A stretch of DNA of 64,000 bases from CAZEAN01 sp964510225 (GCA_964510225.1 CAZEAN010000005.1:1-64000); one strand, 5' to 3'; counted from the stretch's first letter, positions 27,492 through 37,036 are shown. Program-made: numbers and translations. Notes: generated by a model not told the origin, from the letters alone.

Positions 27492-27538
27492 TCGATCCTG
27501 CTCAATCCAGTATTGCTTCAAGACTGATGGATCGACGG

Positions 27539-27799
27539 TCATTCGAACAAGTCGATCCGAGGGTCGTGGATCTTGCTTTCGGGGATCTTCCGATCAAGTA
27601 AGGCAACGATGATGAAAGTTGCGATGGGGCCGAAGAGGAGCGAGAGCAGCCACCAGAAGAGTCCGCTCCGATTTTTCGATTGAGCCAACCCGGCGTTTAT
27701 CAACGAGAGGGTGCCCCACCCAATGACGTACTGGGAAGCCCCATTCGCCTCAGCCTGCGCGAAGAGTAGCAACATCAGACTTCCTTTCGATCGAACCAA
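27539..27799 (-). CDS. Small membrane protein, unknown function
   Basis: An 86-aa protein (or 78 aa from the in-frame ATG at 27775) with a hydrophobic N-terminus and the pattern KNRSGLFWWLLSLLFGPIA, then TFIIVALLDRKIPES. This resembles the many short proteins annotated only as hypothetical in which a K/R-G-R/S motif precedes a GPIA helix. It converges on the sulfatase gene with 47 bp between stops. Function unknown. Confidence 0.6.
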   Translation of the reverse strand: MVRSKGSLMLLLFAQAEANGASQYVIGWGTLSLINAGLAQSKNRSGLFWWLLSLLFGPIATFIIVALLDRKIPESKIHDPRIDLFE

Positions 27800-27938
27800 T
27801 CTGGTAGCGGGCTTCGATTAAATGGTTGGAATGTAGCGGAAGTATATTCGCTGCCAAGGCGGATTAATTCTGATCATTCTGCGAACCTCAACGTTCGAGG
27901 GTGGGTCGAAGAATCGCAGTAATCGAAAGGAGGTGCTG

Positions 27939-28763
27939 ATGAGCCGCGCATCAAAACGTCGGAGACAGCGCCTCGGGGCTGTGACTTATGGGGCGACCGA
28001 CCTACTCTGCAACGACTTCGAACCATCGCGCAACACCCTCTCGACATCCATTGTCGAGGTGGAGCCGGATGGACCACGACTGCAGAAGCTTCAAGAGCGG
28101 GTTGCCGAGGTCGAAGGGTGGTACCGGTTGCTCACTGGAGAGCACGCAGCCCTCCGATCCGACCGTGATCGGTTGGCACGGCACGCCGAGGCGCTTCAAT
28201 CCGAGCTTACCAGGATCAAGGACGAGGCCGAGGCACTCCGACTCCATGTCGATCGCCTCGAAACCGAATGTGATCCTGAGGAGCTTAGTCCAAGAGCAAT
28301 GCAAGGAACTTCACCAATGAATTGGATCGTAAACTTGTCGCAACGAGTCTGGAAACAGAAGGCAGTTCTTGTTGCTGTCGTTGCACTGGCAACGATGATC
28401 GCCCGCGATCCCGCAGTCTCAAACATTCTGGGATCGACAACTGCCTGGATAGCCTCCACGATGGAACGGTCTGACCAGGAAAGCGAGAGCGATGGCTACG
28501 TTCGGTATGCTCAGATGGTCACCGCAACCTCACAGTATGAGGAAGTCAAGCAATGGTATAACGAAAACGAAGCTTCACTCTCGGGTGATACGCTCCTTGA
28601 AGCACAAGATCGCTTGAGGGCGGCTCGACTTCGAGACCTTGAAGCACGTCTGGCGTTCCTCCCTGAACTCGCCCGACATTGTGCGGAAGCAGGCGTTCCA
28701 GTTCCTGAGGGAGACGCAGCAGCACTCGCAGCGATCGAAGCGGAGACTGTGTTCGTTCGATAA
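27939..28763 (+). CDS. Coiled-coil membrane-anchored protein, unknown
   Basis: ATG 27939 is preceded by AAAGGAGGTG, an almost ideal Shine-Dalgarno, rare in this window. The protein starts with a basic RASKRRRQR stretch, then a coiled coil (about 50-110; LQKLQERVAEVEGW, LARHAEALQSELTRIKDEAE), one TM helix (AVLVAVVALATMIA) and a C-terminal helical region. I know no matching family. The topology suggests a cytoplasmic coiled coil anchored in the inner membrane. The strong ribosome-binding site suggests good translation. Confidence 0.6.
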   Translation: MSRASKRRRQRLGAVTYGATDLLCNDFEPSRNTLSTSIVEVEPDGPRLQKLQERVAEVEGWYRLLTGEHAALRSDRDRLARHAEALQSELTRIKDEAEALRLHVDRLETECDPEELSPRAMQGTSPMNWIVNLSQRVWKQKAVLVAVVALATMIARDPAVSNILGSTTAWIASTMERSDQESESDGYVRYAQMVTATSQYEEVKQWYNENEASLSGDTLLEAQDRLRAARLRDLEARLAFLPELARHCAEAGVPVPEGDAAALAAIEAETVFVR

Positions 28764-29088
28764 GTCCTCTGCTGCTCTCCTCGACTTTATTGTGATGGAA
28801 GCGGGGAGAGTCTCGTTGGTCTCTCGTAGAATCTTCTGTCCGATGTTGGAGGTGCCGAACTCCCGCTTACCACGGAGACTCGCATCAAGTTTTCTCGTGA
28901 GCGGAATGATCGGTTGCTCTGTCGTTTCTGGACTTCACCAAAGTTCGTCGATATCGTGTCCTCATATTCGTCGACCATTGGCCTGAATCCAACCTAATCG
29001 GCGTTGGCAAGACACTCTCGAGACTTGCGAGAAGTTTGAATGAGAGACAAGCTGGATCGGGCATGCTCTGTACAGTACAGGATCCCTC
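28764..29088. other. Intergenic stretch without recognisable content
   Basis: About 325 bp. I see only short shadow frames and a weak TCTCG/CGAGA inverted repeat near 29020. No RNA gene or promoter consensus is evident. Confidence 0.5.
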
Positions 29089-29847
29089 ATGGCAGAAACT
29101 GAAGCGCAGCTCGCATTGATGTTCTCATTTTACGAGGGCTTGCAACGCAAAGGTCCGGGAAGTGAGAAATCTACTCTGATGGCCTTATCGCTCTTGGACG
29201 GACTACCCTCGACCAAGGTTCAAGTCCTTGATTTAGGATGCGGCGCGGGTGCAGCGTCGCTTGTCTTGGCGAAAGCGATCGACTGCAGACTGACAGCTGT
29301 AGACATCTATGAGCCTTTCCTGAAGGAACTGGAAGCCTCTGCTAATACTGTAGGTCTGCGCGATCGAATCAAGCCAGTGCAAGCAGATATGTCAGATCCA
29401 CCCTTCCCAGAACACGCATACGATCTTCTCTGGTCCGAGGGAGCCCTCTACTTGTTAGGGTTTGAGGAAGGACTTAAGTGTTGGCGGCGATTCTTGAGAT
29501 TAGGAGGTTTCGTCGCTGTCACCGAGTTGACGTGGCTCAGCGAGAATCCGCCACTAAAAGCGGTCGACTTCTGGAAATCGGAATACCCAGCCATAACCAC
29601 GATCAACGACAACTTGGCAAAAATGCACTCGGCAGGTTTCGATCCGGTGGGGCATTTCATCCTGCCAGCGGAGGATTGGCAGAACTACTACGGACCGTTG
29701 CAGGCGCAACTTGTGGCTTTTCGTACGAAACACCGAGGAAATGCTGATGCTCTAGCGCTCGCTGAAAGTCTGCAGCGCGAGATCGACCTGTGGAACGAGT
29801 GCGGGAGTAGCTACGGCTATGTTTTCTATCTGGGAAGAGTAAGTTGA
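29089..29847 (+). CDS. SAM-dependent methyltransferase
   Basis: A class I Rossmann methyltransferase of 252 aa. Motif I is VLDLGCGAGAAS, followed by the acidic residue in LTAVDIYEPFL, motif II region VQADMSDPPF and the post-motif SEGALYLLGFEEGLKCWRRFLRLGG. The last parts resemble small-molecule or quinone-type methyltransferases, but the acceptor cannot be named. It stands alone on the plus strand, more than 200 bp from either neighbour. The start is ATG 29089. Confidence 0.85.
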   Translation: MAETEAQLALMFSFYEGLQRKGPGSEKSTLMALSLLDGLPSTKVQVLDLGCGAGAASLVLAKAIDCRLTAVDIYEPFLKELEASANTVGLRDRIKPVQADMSDPPFPEHAYDLLWSEGALYLLGFEEGLKCWRRFLRLGGFVAVTELTWLSENPPLKAVDFWKSEYPAITTINDNLAKMHSAGFDPVGHFILPAEDWQNYYGPLQAQLVAFRTKHRGNADALALAESLQREIDLWNECGSSYGYVFYLGRVS

Positions 29848-30104
29848 TCCAAGACTCTATTGCTGTCGTAATTCCCCCTCCTACTAGAGCAAACTACCTT
29901 GAGAGTTTCGAACGCAGTGAACTGGGTTACCACAATTCTGCCCCACGTGTGTTCGGAGCCTTTTCTTGGAACGCAGGAAGATCATTCCGCTTGTCTGGCT
30001 TACAAGTCACTGATGATTAACAATGCTGTTGTGCTAGGATTGATTAGTTGATTCAAGGCAAGATTCGATTCACCTCTTCTATGTCTTTCGAGCCCGAGGT
30101 TTCC

Positions 30105-31358
30105 ATGCGGTACAGCTCTTCAATACTCGCACCGATTGTTGGAGTAGTGCTTTGGTATGCCCCCGCTACTGCACAAGATTTAGATCTATCGCTGGAAGAT
30201 GCTTGGGTTGCCTGGAAGCAAGGGGATGTTGCACTTGTCGAGGAAATTGCTACGAAGCACAGCGAGACGGATGAGGGGGTTCATCTCCTCGTACTTTGTT
30301 TCTCGGTTCGTGGCCAATTCGAAGAAGCATTATCGCTCCATGGCAAACTCGATCCTTCGTATCGGAGGTTCTCTGAACTGGATAATGTGATCTTCCAGAA
30401 TTTCTTGCACATGCATCGTTACGATGAGGCCGCGCGATTTGCAGAAGATCGCTCCATGGATGCGGTATCCCAGGCCGAAGCCCAGTCACGCCTTAGAACG
30501 CCGCTGGTTGTGAACCTAGAGACCATGACAACTGTACCATTCGCTGACCACCCCCTGACTCCCTACTTCCCTGCCTTCTCTGCAGCAATCAACGATGAGA
30601 AGGCTGTTGTTCATCTCGATACGGGGGGGAACTGGCTTATTATAGGGCCAGCTCGCGCTGAGAAGCTCGGTATCGACTTGGTCGAGGCTGGTGAGGGTTT
30701 TCATGCATCGCAGCGGGTGTCCCTGTTTCGCGGCGTCGCTCGTTCGTTCAGGCTCGGAGATGCTGTGTTGGAGAATGTTCCTGTAGTTGGAATCCCCACC
30801 CTTATCGGAGAACAGGATTTCATCATTTTTGGTACCAACGTCCTTCAGCAGTTCCACGCGACGATGGATTACCCTAATGAGAGACTCATACTTTCACCAA
30901 GACGGAATGAAGAACTGACGACACAGCACATGGAAGTTCACGGCGAGAGGATTGTCGAAGTCCCCTTCTTCATGTGGGGTGACCACTACATGTTTGCTCG
31001 TGGGAAATTCGGAGAAATCGAGGATCTAAACTACTTCGTCGACTCTGGTCTCGTTGCGTTAGATCCTAATGAAGATGGAGTTCGACAAGCCTGTTTCATC
31101 GCGATGCGCGAGAATTATGAAAAGTGGGGGGTTGCGAGTGATGACGCGGCACAGCGATTCTTTGAGTCTGAGCTTCCACTCTGTCTCGGCCCGTTGGAAC
31201 AAGTAAACCAATACTTTACAACGACACCAGAGCCAATTGCGGTGAACTTTGGTGGTATTCAGATCGACGGATTGATCAGTCACGCGTTCCTCAAGAAGTA
31301 CACCTGGACCCTGGATTTTGAACGCATGATCTACGTCTTCTCAAGTCCGAAAGATTGA
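30105..31358 (+). CDS. Secreted two-lobed aspartic protease-like protein
   Basis: ATG 30105 (with GAGG 6 nt before) gives a signal peptide ending ATAQ. Residues about 25-130 look like TPR-type helices (AWVAWKQGDVALVEEI, GQFEEALSLHGKL). Two retropepsin-like lobes follow. Lobe 1 has HLDTGGNWLII (Asp172) and the FGTNVLQQF flap-side glycine element. Lobe 2 has FVDSGLVAL (Asp313) and DGLISHAFLKKY. Clan AA proteases need two such Asp-Thr/Ser-Gly motifs in one active site, so a single chain could form it. The Gly after DTG and Leu after DSG differ from the usual Ala/Ser. Activity is therefore not certain. Confidence 0.75.
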   Translation: MRYSSSILAPIVGVVLWYAPATAQDLDLSLEDAWVAWKQGDVALVEEIATKHSETDEGVHLLVLCFSVRGQFEEALSLHGKLDPSYRRFSELDNVIFQNFLHMHRYDEAARFAEDRSMDAVSQAEAQSRLRTPLVVNLETMTTVPFADHPLTPYFPAFSAAINDEKAVVHLDTGGNWLIIGPARAEKLGIDLVEAGEGFHASQRVSLFRGVARSFRLGDAVLENVPVVGIPTLIGEQDFIIFGTNVLQQFHATMDYPNERLILSPRRNEELTTQHMEVHGERIVEVPFFMWGDHYMFARGKFGEIEDLNYFVDSGLVALDPNEDGVRQACFIAMRENYEKWGVASDDAAQRFFESELPLCLGPLEQVNQYFTTTPEPIAVNFGGIQIDGLISHAFLKKYTWTLDFERMIYVFSSPKD

Positions 31359-31527
31359 CGGAAAGCGGTCCTCCTGACAGCACGAATTGAGTGGCTTATC
31401 CATTGACGGACTGCTCGGAAAGTAATCTGTCGCGTCGGAACGACGATCTCGGCTATGGTATCGGTCTCTCCCTCTGTGCGAGCGTGATCACCCAGGGGCG
31501 ATTCCACCAATTGAGTCGAACCTTCGA

Positions 31528-31968
31528 ATGAGGGCACGTCGGACCATGCGACCGCGACCTTGGCATGCACTCGTCTGGACTCTTCTGATCCTCTTTCTCT
31601 GTTGGATGCCTCGTTCCTGGCTCCGACCGACGGAAGCCGTGGTCCGCGAAGTAGCGCTTGGAACGTGGAACATCGATAAGGTTGTTCACTTGGCACTTTT
31701 TCTTGGATTTGGTGCGCTTTGGATTGGGGCTGGACTTCGGTGGATCATGGTCTTGCTTGGAGGCTTGGTGATCACCATGATGACGGAGGTCGGCCAGTAC
31801 CTCGTTCCCGCATTGGAGAGATCGCTGCACTTCGCCGACATCCTTGCCGATCTTGTCGGCCTCGTGATCGGAGTTGCGATCGGTTGGTGGATCTGGATTC
31901 GACCGAGTCCAACATTGGCTTCAACCAGTCCAAGCGTTTCCGAGTTCAACGGAGAGTCTGAGTCATGA
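31528..31968 (+). CDS. VanZ-family membrane protein
   Basis: A 146-aa protein with four hydrophobic segments. The VanZ signature appears as IDKVVHLALFLGFGALW, then MMTEVGQYLVPALERSLHFADILADLVGLVIG. VanZ proteins give low-level teicoplanin resistance in enterococci, but most members have no known role. The stop overlaps the next gene's ATG (ATGA), so translation is coupled to the PhoD-like phosphatase. A second ATG at 31546 is a possible start. Confidence 0.85.
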   Translation: MRARRTMRPRPWHALVWTLLILFLCWMPRSWLRPTEAVVREVALGTWNIDKVVHLALFLGFGALWIGAGLRWIMVLLGGLVITMMTEVGQYLVPALERSLHFADILADLVGLVIGVAIGWWIWIRPSPTLASTSPSVSEFNGESES

Positions 31969-33383
31969 CTACGCTCCTCACTACCTTCACTGGGCTGCTC
32001 GCGTTGTTGCCAACGGTCATCGATAAACCCGATCCGCCGAGACAAGCGACTGGTATTCTCATCGGCGAAGTGAGTCCGACCAGTGCGATCGTCCGGGTCC
32101 GCCACACTCTAAGATCAACCCGGAACGAGACTGGGATCCGGCGCTCAGGACGTCCGATCGATCCGATCCCAACGGATGATCAGGTCGGGAGTCTCCTCCA
32201 CAGCGCACCTGGAGCGAGAGGTTCTTTGCAGTTGAGAGTCAGCCAAAGTGCTGACCTGGCCCACGTCCTAGAAACCGACCCTATTCAGGTTGATGAGACG
32301 ACGGACTACTCTCACCAGTTTGTGTTGGAGGATCTGAGCCCTAACACGCTCTACTTCCTTGAATCAAGCACTGCTGATGAACAAGGTGTGGCGGATCAGC
32401 CTCTTCGAGCGCAGTTCCGGACCGCACCACGAGCAGAGACTCCTTCTCGGGTGTTGTTCACGGTCGTCACCGGCCAGATGTACAAAGATGTCGATGATAA
32501 CGAGGGGTTCAAAATCTACGACGCGATGAAAGCAATTGAACCCTCTTTCTTGGTCCCGACCGGCGATACTGTCTACTACGACAATGAGGATCCAAGGGCT
32601 CGGACCATTCCGTTAGCACGCTATCATTGGCATCGGATGTACAGCTTTCCCAAACTGGTTGCCTTTCACCAGGAAGTTCCCGGCTATTGGATGAAAGATG
32701 ACCATGATCTCTTGAGCAATGACTGTTGGCCAGGACTCGACCCCGCTTTCATGAAGCCGCTGACGTTCGAAGCGGGCCTCCGACTCTTCCGCGAACAGGT
32801 TCCGATGGGAACCGGTCCGAGTTACCGAACCTATCGTTGGGGGAAAGATCTGCAGGTCTGGCTCGTTGAAGGTCGTGACTATCGATCCCCGAACCCCATG
32901 CCCGATGGTCCAGAGAAGTCGATCTGGGGTCAGGAACAAAAAGCCTGGCTAAGGCAGACAATGTTAGAAAGTGACGCGACTTGGAAAGTCTTAATCAGCC
33001 CAACTCCGATTGTTGGTCCTGATCGCGGCAACAAGAAGGACAATCACGCCAACTCCGCATTCCAACACGAAGGGGAGGAAATCCGTCGCTGGCTGGCAGA
33101 TAACTTGCCGGAGAACGCCTTCGTCGCCTGTGGCGATCGTCACTGGCAATACCACTCCGTTGACCCTCGGACTGGTCTCCACGAGTTTTCCTGTGGACCG
33201 GCAAGTGACGAACACGCTGGCGGCTCACCTGGTTTTGACAATGAGTACCACCAGTTTCACCGCGTTGATGGCGGTTTCCTCTCGGTTTTGGTCGATCGAG
33301 CTGACGGGCCCCCCACAATCGCCTTTAGGTTTCATAGCGTTGATGGCGAAATCGTGTATCAACATAAATTCACTAGTCGTTGA
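31965..33383 (+). CDS. PhoD-like alkaline phosphatase
   Basis: A 472-aa protein with a weak signal-like N-terminus (LLTTFTGLLALLPTVI), a fibronectin/Ig-like N-domain (GEVSPTSAIVRVRH) and the PhoD metallophosphatase domain. Motifs visible are PTGDTVYYDNED, YWMKDDHDLLSNDCWPG and FVACGDRHWQYHSVD, which supply Asp, His and Asn metal ligands. PhoD enzymes release phosphate from phosphodiesters and monoesters outside the cytoplasm. The gene overlaps VanZ by 4 bp. No Pho box is evident upstream of the pair. Confidence 0.87.
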   Translation: MTTLLTTFTGLLALLPTVIDKPDPPRQATGILIGEVSPTSAIVRVRHTLRSTRNETGIRRSGRPIDPIPTDDQVGSLLHSAPGARGSLQLRVSQSADLAHVLETDPIQVDETTDYSHQFVLEDLSPNTLYFLESSTADEQGVADQPLRAQFRTAPRAETPSRVLFTVVTGQMYKDVDDNEGFKIYDAMKAIEPSFLVPTGDTVYYDNEDPRARTIPLARYHWHRMYSFPKLVAFHQEVPGYWMKDDHDLLSNDCWPGLDPAFMKPLTFEAGLRLFREQVPMGTGPSYRTYRWGKDLQVWLVEGRDYRSPNPMPDGPEKSIWGQEQKAWLRQTMLESDATWKVLISPTPIVGPDRGNKKDNHANSAFQHEGEEIRRWLADNLPENAFVACGDRHWQYHSVDPRTGLHEFSCGPASDEHAGGSPGFDNEYHQFHRVDGGFLSVLVDRADGPPTIAFRFHSVDGEIVYQHKFTSR

Positions 33384-33545
33384 GACCTCATCGGTAGACG
33401 CTTCAGCTCATCTGTTGGTTGATGCACGAAGCTCTTTTCTTTCTTCATGCAGAACTCATGGACTCGAAGAACCCATTTGATTAGACCGAATTGTCAGTTC
33501 CTTTTTGCTACCTCTTCTTGAAGGGCCACCAACTCCTGGTCTTAC

Positions 33546-34781
33546 TCAAACTTGACCTGTTTGTACTGGTCTCAAGAAGAGCATCGAGCGGTGTTGTATC
33601 TTTTGCGGCTGAGGATGACTCCAGAGCGACTGAGTTTGCACGGGAACTCGAAGCCGACCGAGAATCGCGGACGGCTTCTGCTTCTTGTCCCTCCAAGAAC
33701 CGAGACAAGTCTCCGCCAACTCTTGAGCACTTGTATATCGCTGATCTGGCAACTTCTGTAAACACTTGAAGCACACCGCTTCGATATCGCTAGAGAGGTC
33801 GGGGATAATTCGCCGTATTGGTTCCGGAGAGTAGGCATTGATCTGAGCGAGGAGTTCTGCGAAGTGAGTCGATCGGAACGGTGGCGCGCCGGTCAGTAAT
33901 TCATAGAGGATGACGCCCAGAGCGTAGATGTCTGTGCAGGGGCCGATGCTTTCAAGGTGGCCCTTGGCTTGCTCCGGTGCCATGTATTTGGGGCTGCCCA
34001 TGACCATCCCGGTTTGCGTCAACGCATCGAGTTTGGGTGGCTTTTGTGTTGACTGCTGGTGGGCGCTACGCGAGAACATCTCCACCGATTGCAGTCTGGA
34101 CTCGTCACCAAGGGTGCCAGTTCTGGTTGCACACTGCTTCCAAAGACTCCGCGTGAGATCGTCGACTTCGTTGTAGGAATCTGTGTCCAATTCGTATTGA
34201 AATTTCAATTCATCCGATAATTGAATAAGAATAAAATCCATGAATGTTGAAGCAGCCGCTATTGTGCAGAAGGCATCGCTGACTTCACGGATAGGGTTCA
34301 TGAACTTCACCAGCCCAAAGTCGGAAATAACCGGAGTCTCATCCCTCATGAGTAGGACGTTGGTGGGTTTGAGGTCCCTGTGGAGCATCCCGCGATCGTG
34401 AGCATGTTGCATAGCAAGTGCCAGCGTACGTACGAGGTCAGCGGCCCACATCGGCTGCCGCGGTTTATGTGCGATCACGTTACCGAGGCTTCCATGCTCG
34501 GCGAAATCGATTGCGAGGTAAGGACATCCTTCGTGCACTCCAACATCATGGGTCTTGATGATATTTGGATGGTCCAAACACGTCAGTGCCTCAACCTCGA
34601 CTCGGAAACGGGCTAGTTCCACGAAAGATGCGCCGCGACCTCGCAAAATCATTTTAAGTGCTAATTCAGCCCCGTCATTCTGGCGACGGACGCGATAGAC
34701 GATTCCCATCCCACCACGGCCGAGTTCCTCAACAATTTTGTATCCGGGTATCTCAGGCAGCGGCTCGCTTGTACGCATCAA
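33546..34781 (-). CDS. Ser/Thr protein kinase with expanded activation segment
   Basis: A Hanks-type kinase, 411 aa, with the glycine loop ELGRGGMGIVYR, catalytic Lys43 (ALKMIL), HRDLKPTN with Asp136, SDFGL (DFG at 154-156) and MAPEQ (APE at 268-270). DFG to APE normally spans 20-35 residues; here it spans 111. The extra 80 or so residues run from VSDAFCTIAAAS to KLDALTQTG, are polar and contain a helical FMDFILIQLSDELKFQYEL. No transmembrane helix or sensor domain follows the kinase; the tail is short and basic. Targets unknown. Substrate-lobe APE context (YMAPEQAKG, DIYALGVILYELLTG) is intact, so the enzyme may still be active. Confidence 0.93.
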   Translation of the reverse strand: MMRTSEPLPEIPGYKIVEELGRGGMGIVYRVRRQNDGAELALKMILRGRGASFVELARFRVEVEALTCLDHPNIIKTHDVGVHEGCPYLAIDFAEHGSLGNVIAHKPRQPMWAADLVRTLALAMQHAHDRGMLHRDLKPTNVLLMRDETPVISDFGLVKFMNPIREVSDAFCTIAAASTFMDFILIQLSDELKFQYELDTDSYNEVDDLTRSLWKQCATRTGTLGDESRLQSVEMFSRSAHQQSTQKPPKLDALTQTGMVMGSPKYMAPEQAKGHLESIGPCTDIYALGVILYELLTGAPPFRSTHFAELLAQINAYSPEPIRRIIPDLSSDIEAVCFKCLQKLPDQRYTSAQELAETCLGSWRDKKQKPSAILGRLRVPVQTQSLWSHPQPQKIQHRSMLFLRPVQTGQV

Positions 34782-34947
34782 CCCTCCAGATTCTAGTAGT
34801 CTCTACTCTTCAATAAACCCGACCCGGCTTGATCCATTTCGACTTAGTTACCAAGAGTGTGTAAATGAGGTTGCATTCTAGCAAGTAATGAAAGCATCTC
34901 GAAGCCCCATAATGATCCTAGGTTTGTTGATCTGAATTTTTTTACGG

Positions 34948-35235
34948 TTACTGAAAGATCAGGGTCCATGCTTGTGTCTCAAGCCGCTGGATCTGGCGTT
35001 CAAACAAGTCTCGTTCCCGAACCGCGCGTCTGTATTGCTGCGCGTCGGTCTGGTTGCCGGCTGTCGTAGTGTAGCCGAGTTTCAAACTCCTGTTCGACCC
35101 TTCTAGTCGTTCTTCAGTACGATTGACGAGTGCTTCGGCAATCGTCAGTTTTGTCCGGAGGCCTTCGAGTTGATCCTTCCGGTGGGAGACCCAGTTGGCG
35201 AGAACGAGTGCAAGCACAACGATGAGGAGCATCAA
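34948..35235 (-). CDS. Short membrane-anchored coiled-coil protein
   Basis: A 95-aa protein with one N-terminal TM helix (MLLIVVLALVLANWV) and a helical charged remainder with heptad-like Leu spacing (QLEGLRTKLTIAEALVNRTEERL, RERDLFERQIQRLETQ). No family recognised. It stands alone between the kinase and a secreted unknown. Small single-pass proteins of this form often act as accessory subunits, but nothing here shows the partner. Confidence 0.5.
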   Translation of the reverse strand: MMLLIVVLALVLANWVSHRKDQLEGLRTKLTIAEALVNRTEERLEGSNRSLKLGYTTTAGNQTDAQQYRRAVRERDLFERQIQRLETQAWTLIFQ

Positions 35236-35402
35236 TGTACCGAGCCCGATCGTAGGCGGCCATCAACCATGTCGGGCTCTATCCAACGGATCGAAATAAA
35301 TAACATGCTTGACTAGAAGATCTTGCGACACGTATGAAAAACTCTAGAAAGTTTACGTGTTCAATAATTGTGACGTAAAAGGTTGTAATAGACTGGCAGA
35401 GG

Positions 35403-36503
35403 TTAGTTATTTGGTGATTCTGACTTAGAATCCTCGTAACGCTTTAGGACCCGCTGCAATTGCTCGCGACCAACTGAAGAGCCGAACTCGGCTCTAATGG
35501 CACGTTGAGCAAATTCGATAAACTGGCGACGACGCGTGGGATCTTCGGCACCGACCCACTCGACGAGACGATCGACGATTTGCACACGATCTTGGTCTGT
35601 GGTCTCTTCACTCAAGAGCAATCGCATCATCCGTTGCAGCTCTACCGGAGGACCGCCGCGCTCCTGCATCGCTTGGACCGTTTCACCCGTCGGTCCGGGA
35701 ATCGCTGCTGTCTGAGGAATCATTGGCGGTGCTGGTCGGTTTGAGAGACGGGCGATTTCCCGTCTTGCTTCGTTGAGGGCGTCGGTCAAAATCTCGACCT
35801 GGCGTTCCAAAAGCTGCAAACGCATCGTAGTTTCGGAGGGCTCGAATGATCTCTCAGTGCGATCGCGTGAACCACGCGCGGGCGTGTCACGCATCGGTTC
35901 ATCACGAGTCGTCACCCGATCTTGTGCTGTCCGGTTACTCGGTGCTTCAATCGGTCGACCGAGGACATCACCGATGGCCTGAAAGATGGCGGGGGCGTCG
36001 GTCTCGTTGGGATCGAGGAGGGCGAAGTTTGCCGTTACCTTCTGGTTTTTGGCGACCAGGATTGTCAGGGTTACTTCACGGTTGAGACCATAATTGCCAG
36101 GCCCCTCGATGCCATCGGTCGAAATCCCGTTGATTGCTCCTGGGGGCATTGAGTCTGAGATCCGTTCCAGCAACCCCTTGGTTTCGTTCGGGTCATTGGT
36201 CAGCCAGATTAACCGGAGTTGGAGCGATCCGCCCTCCGGACTGGCGGCAAAGTTCCCGAGTTCACGAATTACCCGAAATGCAGGGCGAGTGATCTTGTGT
36301 ACGAAGACGAGCGTCGCTGGTTGATCACCGATGGAGTCAAGAACTTCGACCTCTTCACCTGCGTTCGGTCCTGAGTACAGTACCACTTGAAACGGTGCAA
36401 TCGGCTCACCAGGTTGTGGGCCAGAGAAAATTTCGTCCTCTGCCTTGAGAGTACTCAGAAGGGTCAACGAGCTAACCAGGACTGGGAAGATCGATCGCTG
36501 CAT
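35403..36503 (-). CDS. Secreted redoxin-fold-like protein with coiled-coil tail
   Basis: A signal peptide (IFPVLVSSLTLLSTLKAE) precedes a region with a thioredoxin/redoxin-like flow: FSGPQPGEPIAPFQV, PATLVFVHKITRPAFRVI, LRLIWLTND, YGLNREVTLTILVAKNQKV. The usual redoxin Cys are absent, so it is not an oxidoreductase by this route. An Arg/Glu-rich linker and a coiled coil (MRLQLLERQVEILTDALNEA) follow, then a Pro-rich and helical C-terminus. Length is 366 aa. Function unknown; a periplasmic structural or binding role is a guess. Confidence 0.65.
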   Translation of the reverse strand: MQRSIFPVLVSSLTLLSTLKAEDEIFSGPQPGEPIAPFQVVLYSGPNAGEEVEVLDSIGDQPATLVFVHKITRPAFRVIRELGNFAASPEGGSLQLRLIWLTNDPNETKGLLERISDSMPPGAINGISTDGIEGPGNYGLNREVTLTILVAKNQKVTANFALLDPNETDAPAIFQAIGDVLGRPIEAPSNRTAQDRVTTRDEPMRDTPARGSRDRTERSFEPSETTMRLQLLERQVEILTDALNEARREIARLSNRPAPPMIPQTAAIPGPTGETVQAMQERGGPPVELQRMMRLLLSEETTDQDRVQIVDRLVEWVGAEDPTRRRQFIEFAQRAIRAEFGSSVGREQLQRVLKRYEDSKSESPNN

Positions 36504-36641
36504 CGTGGAACATCTCCGTCAGAAAGTTCAAGATGAGCCGCTGTGTTGGTTGAGGATCGCTGTTCAGTCTGCTTGCTTAATCATAGCGAGTTCCTACCGA
36601 CGTATGATCTATTCTCAGCAAACGAATTGTTGAAATTCCCA

Positions 36642-36905
36642 TCAGTTTCTACGGTGTCGGTGTGCAGATTTCTTGGGGCCACCCCGACTGCGTCGTATCG
36701 TATCGACGACGAGGATCGTCACACCAGCGACGATCATCACGCCCTGTGCTGTCGCTCGACCGGCCCGTTCTCCTCGGGCCTGCCTCGTGTTCCCTTCGAC
36801 CGGAAAGAGTGTGTTACTGATGACTGCGGTCATCAGGCCACTGAAGATGATGATTAAACCCCAGTTGCGCAATGTGAGTTGCCGACGTCCGCTCCGTTTG
36901 GCCAT
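36642..36905 (-). CDS. Small membrane protein, unknown function
   Basis: The ATG at 36905 is preferred over the first in-frame start at 36962, whose extra 19 residues look untranslated. The 87-aa protein has a basic N-terminus (AKRSGRRQLTLRNWG), a helix (LIIIFSGLMTAVISNTLF), a charged loop and a second helix (GVMIVAGVTILVV), ending in a strongly basic tail (RRSRGGPKKSAHRHRRN). Inside-positive rule suggests both ends are cytoplasmic. No family recognised. Confidence 0.55.
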   Translation of the reverse strand: MAKRSGRRQLTLRNWGLIIIFSGLMTAVISNTLFPVEGNTRQARGERAGRATAQGVMIVAGVTILVVDTIRRSRGGPKKSAHRHRRN

Positions 36906-37036
36906 GGTAGGTCGACCCCGGAAAGACCATGTAGATTGAGCTTGTCTTGGAGAGGTAACCACCCTCCCGGATTGTGACCAGGGAATGGTGGTTGACCGAC
37001 GAAGAACCGACTTGCGGAGAATACTACCAGGGGGTG

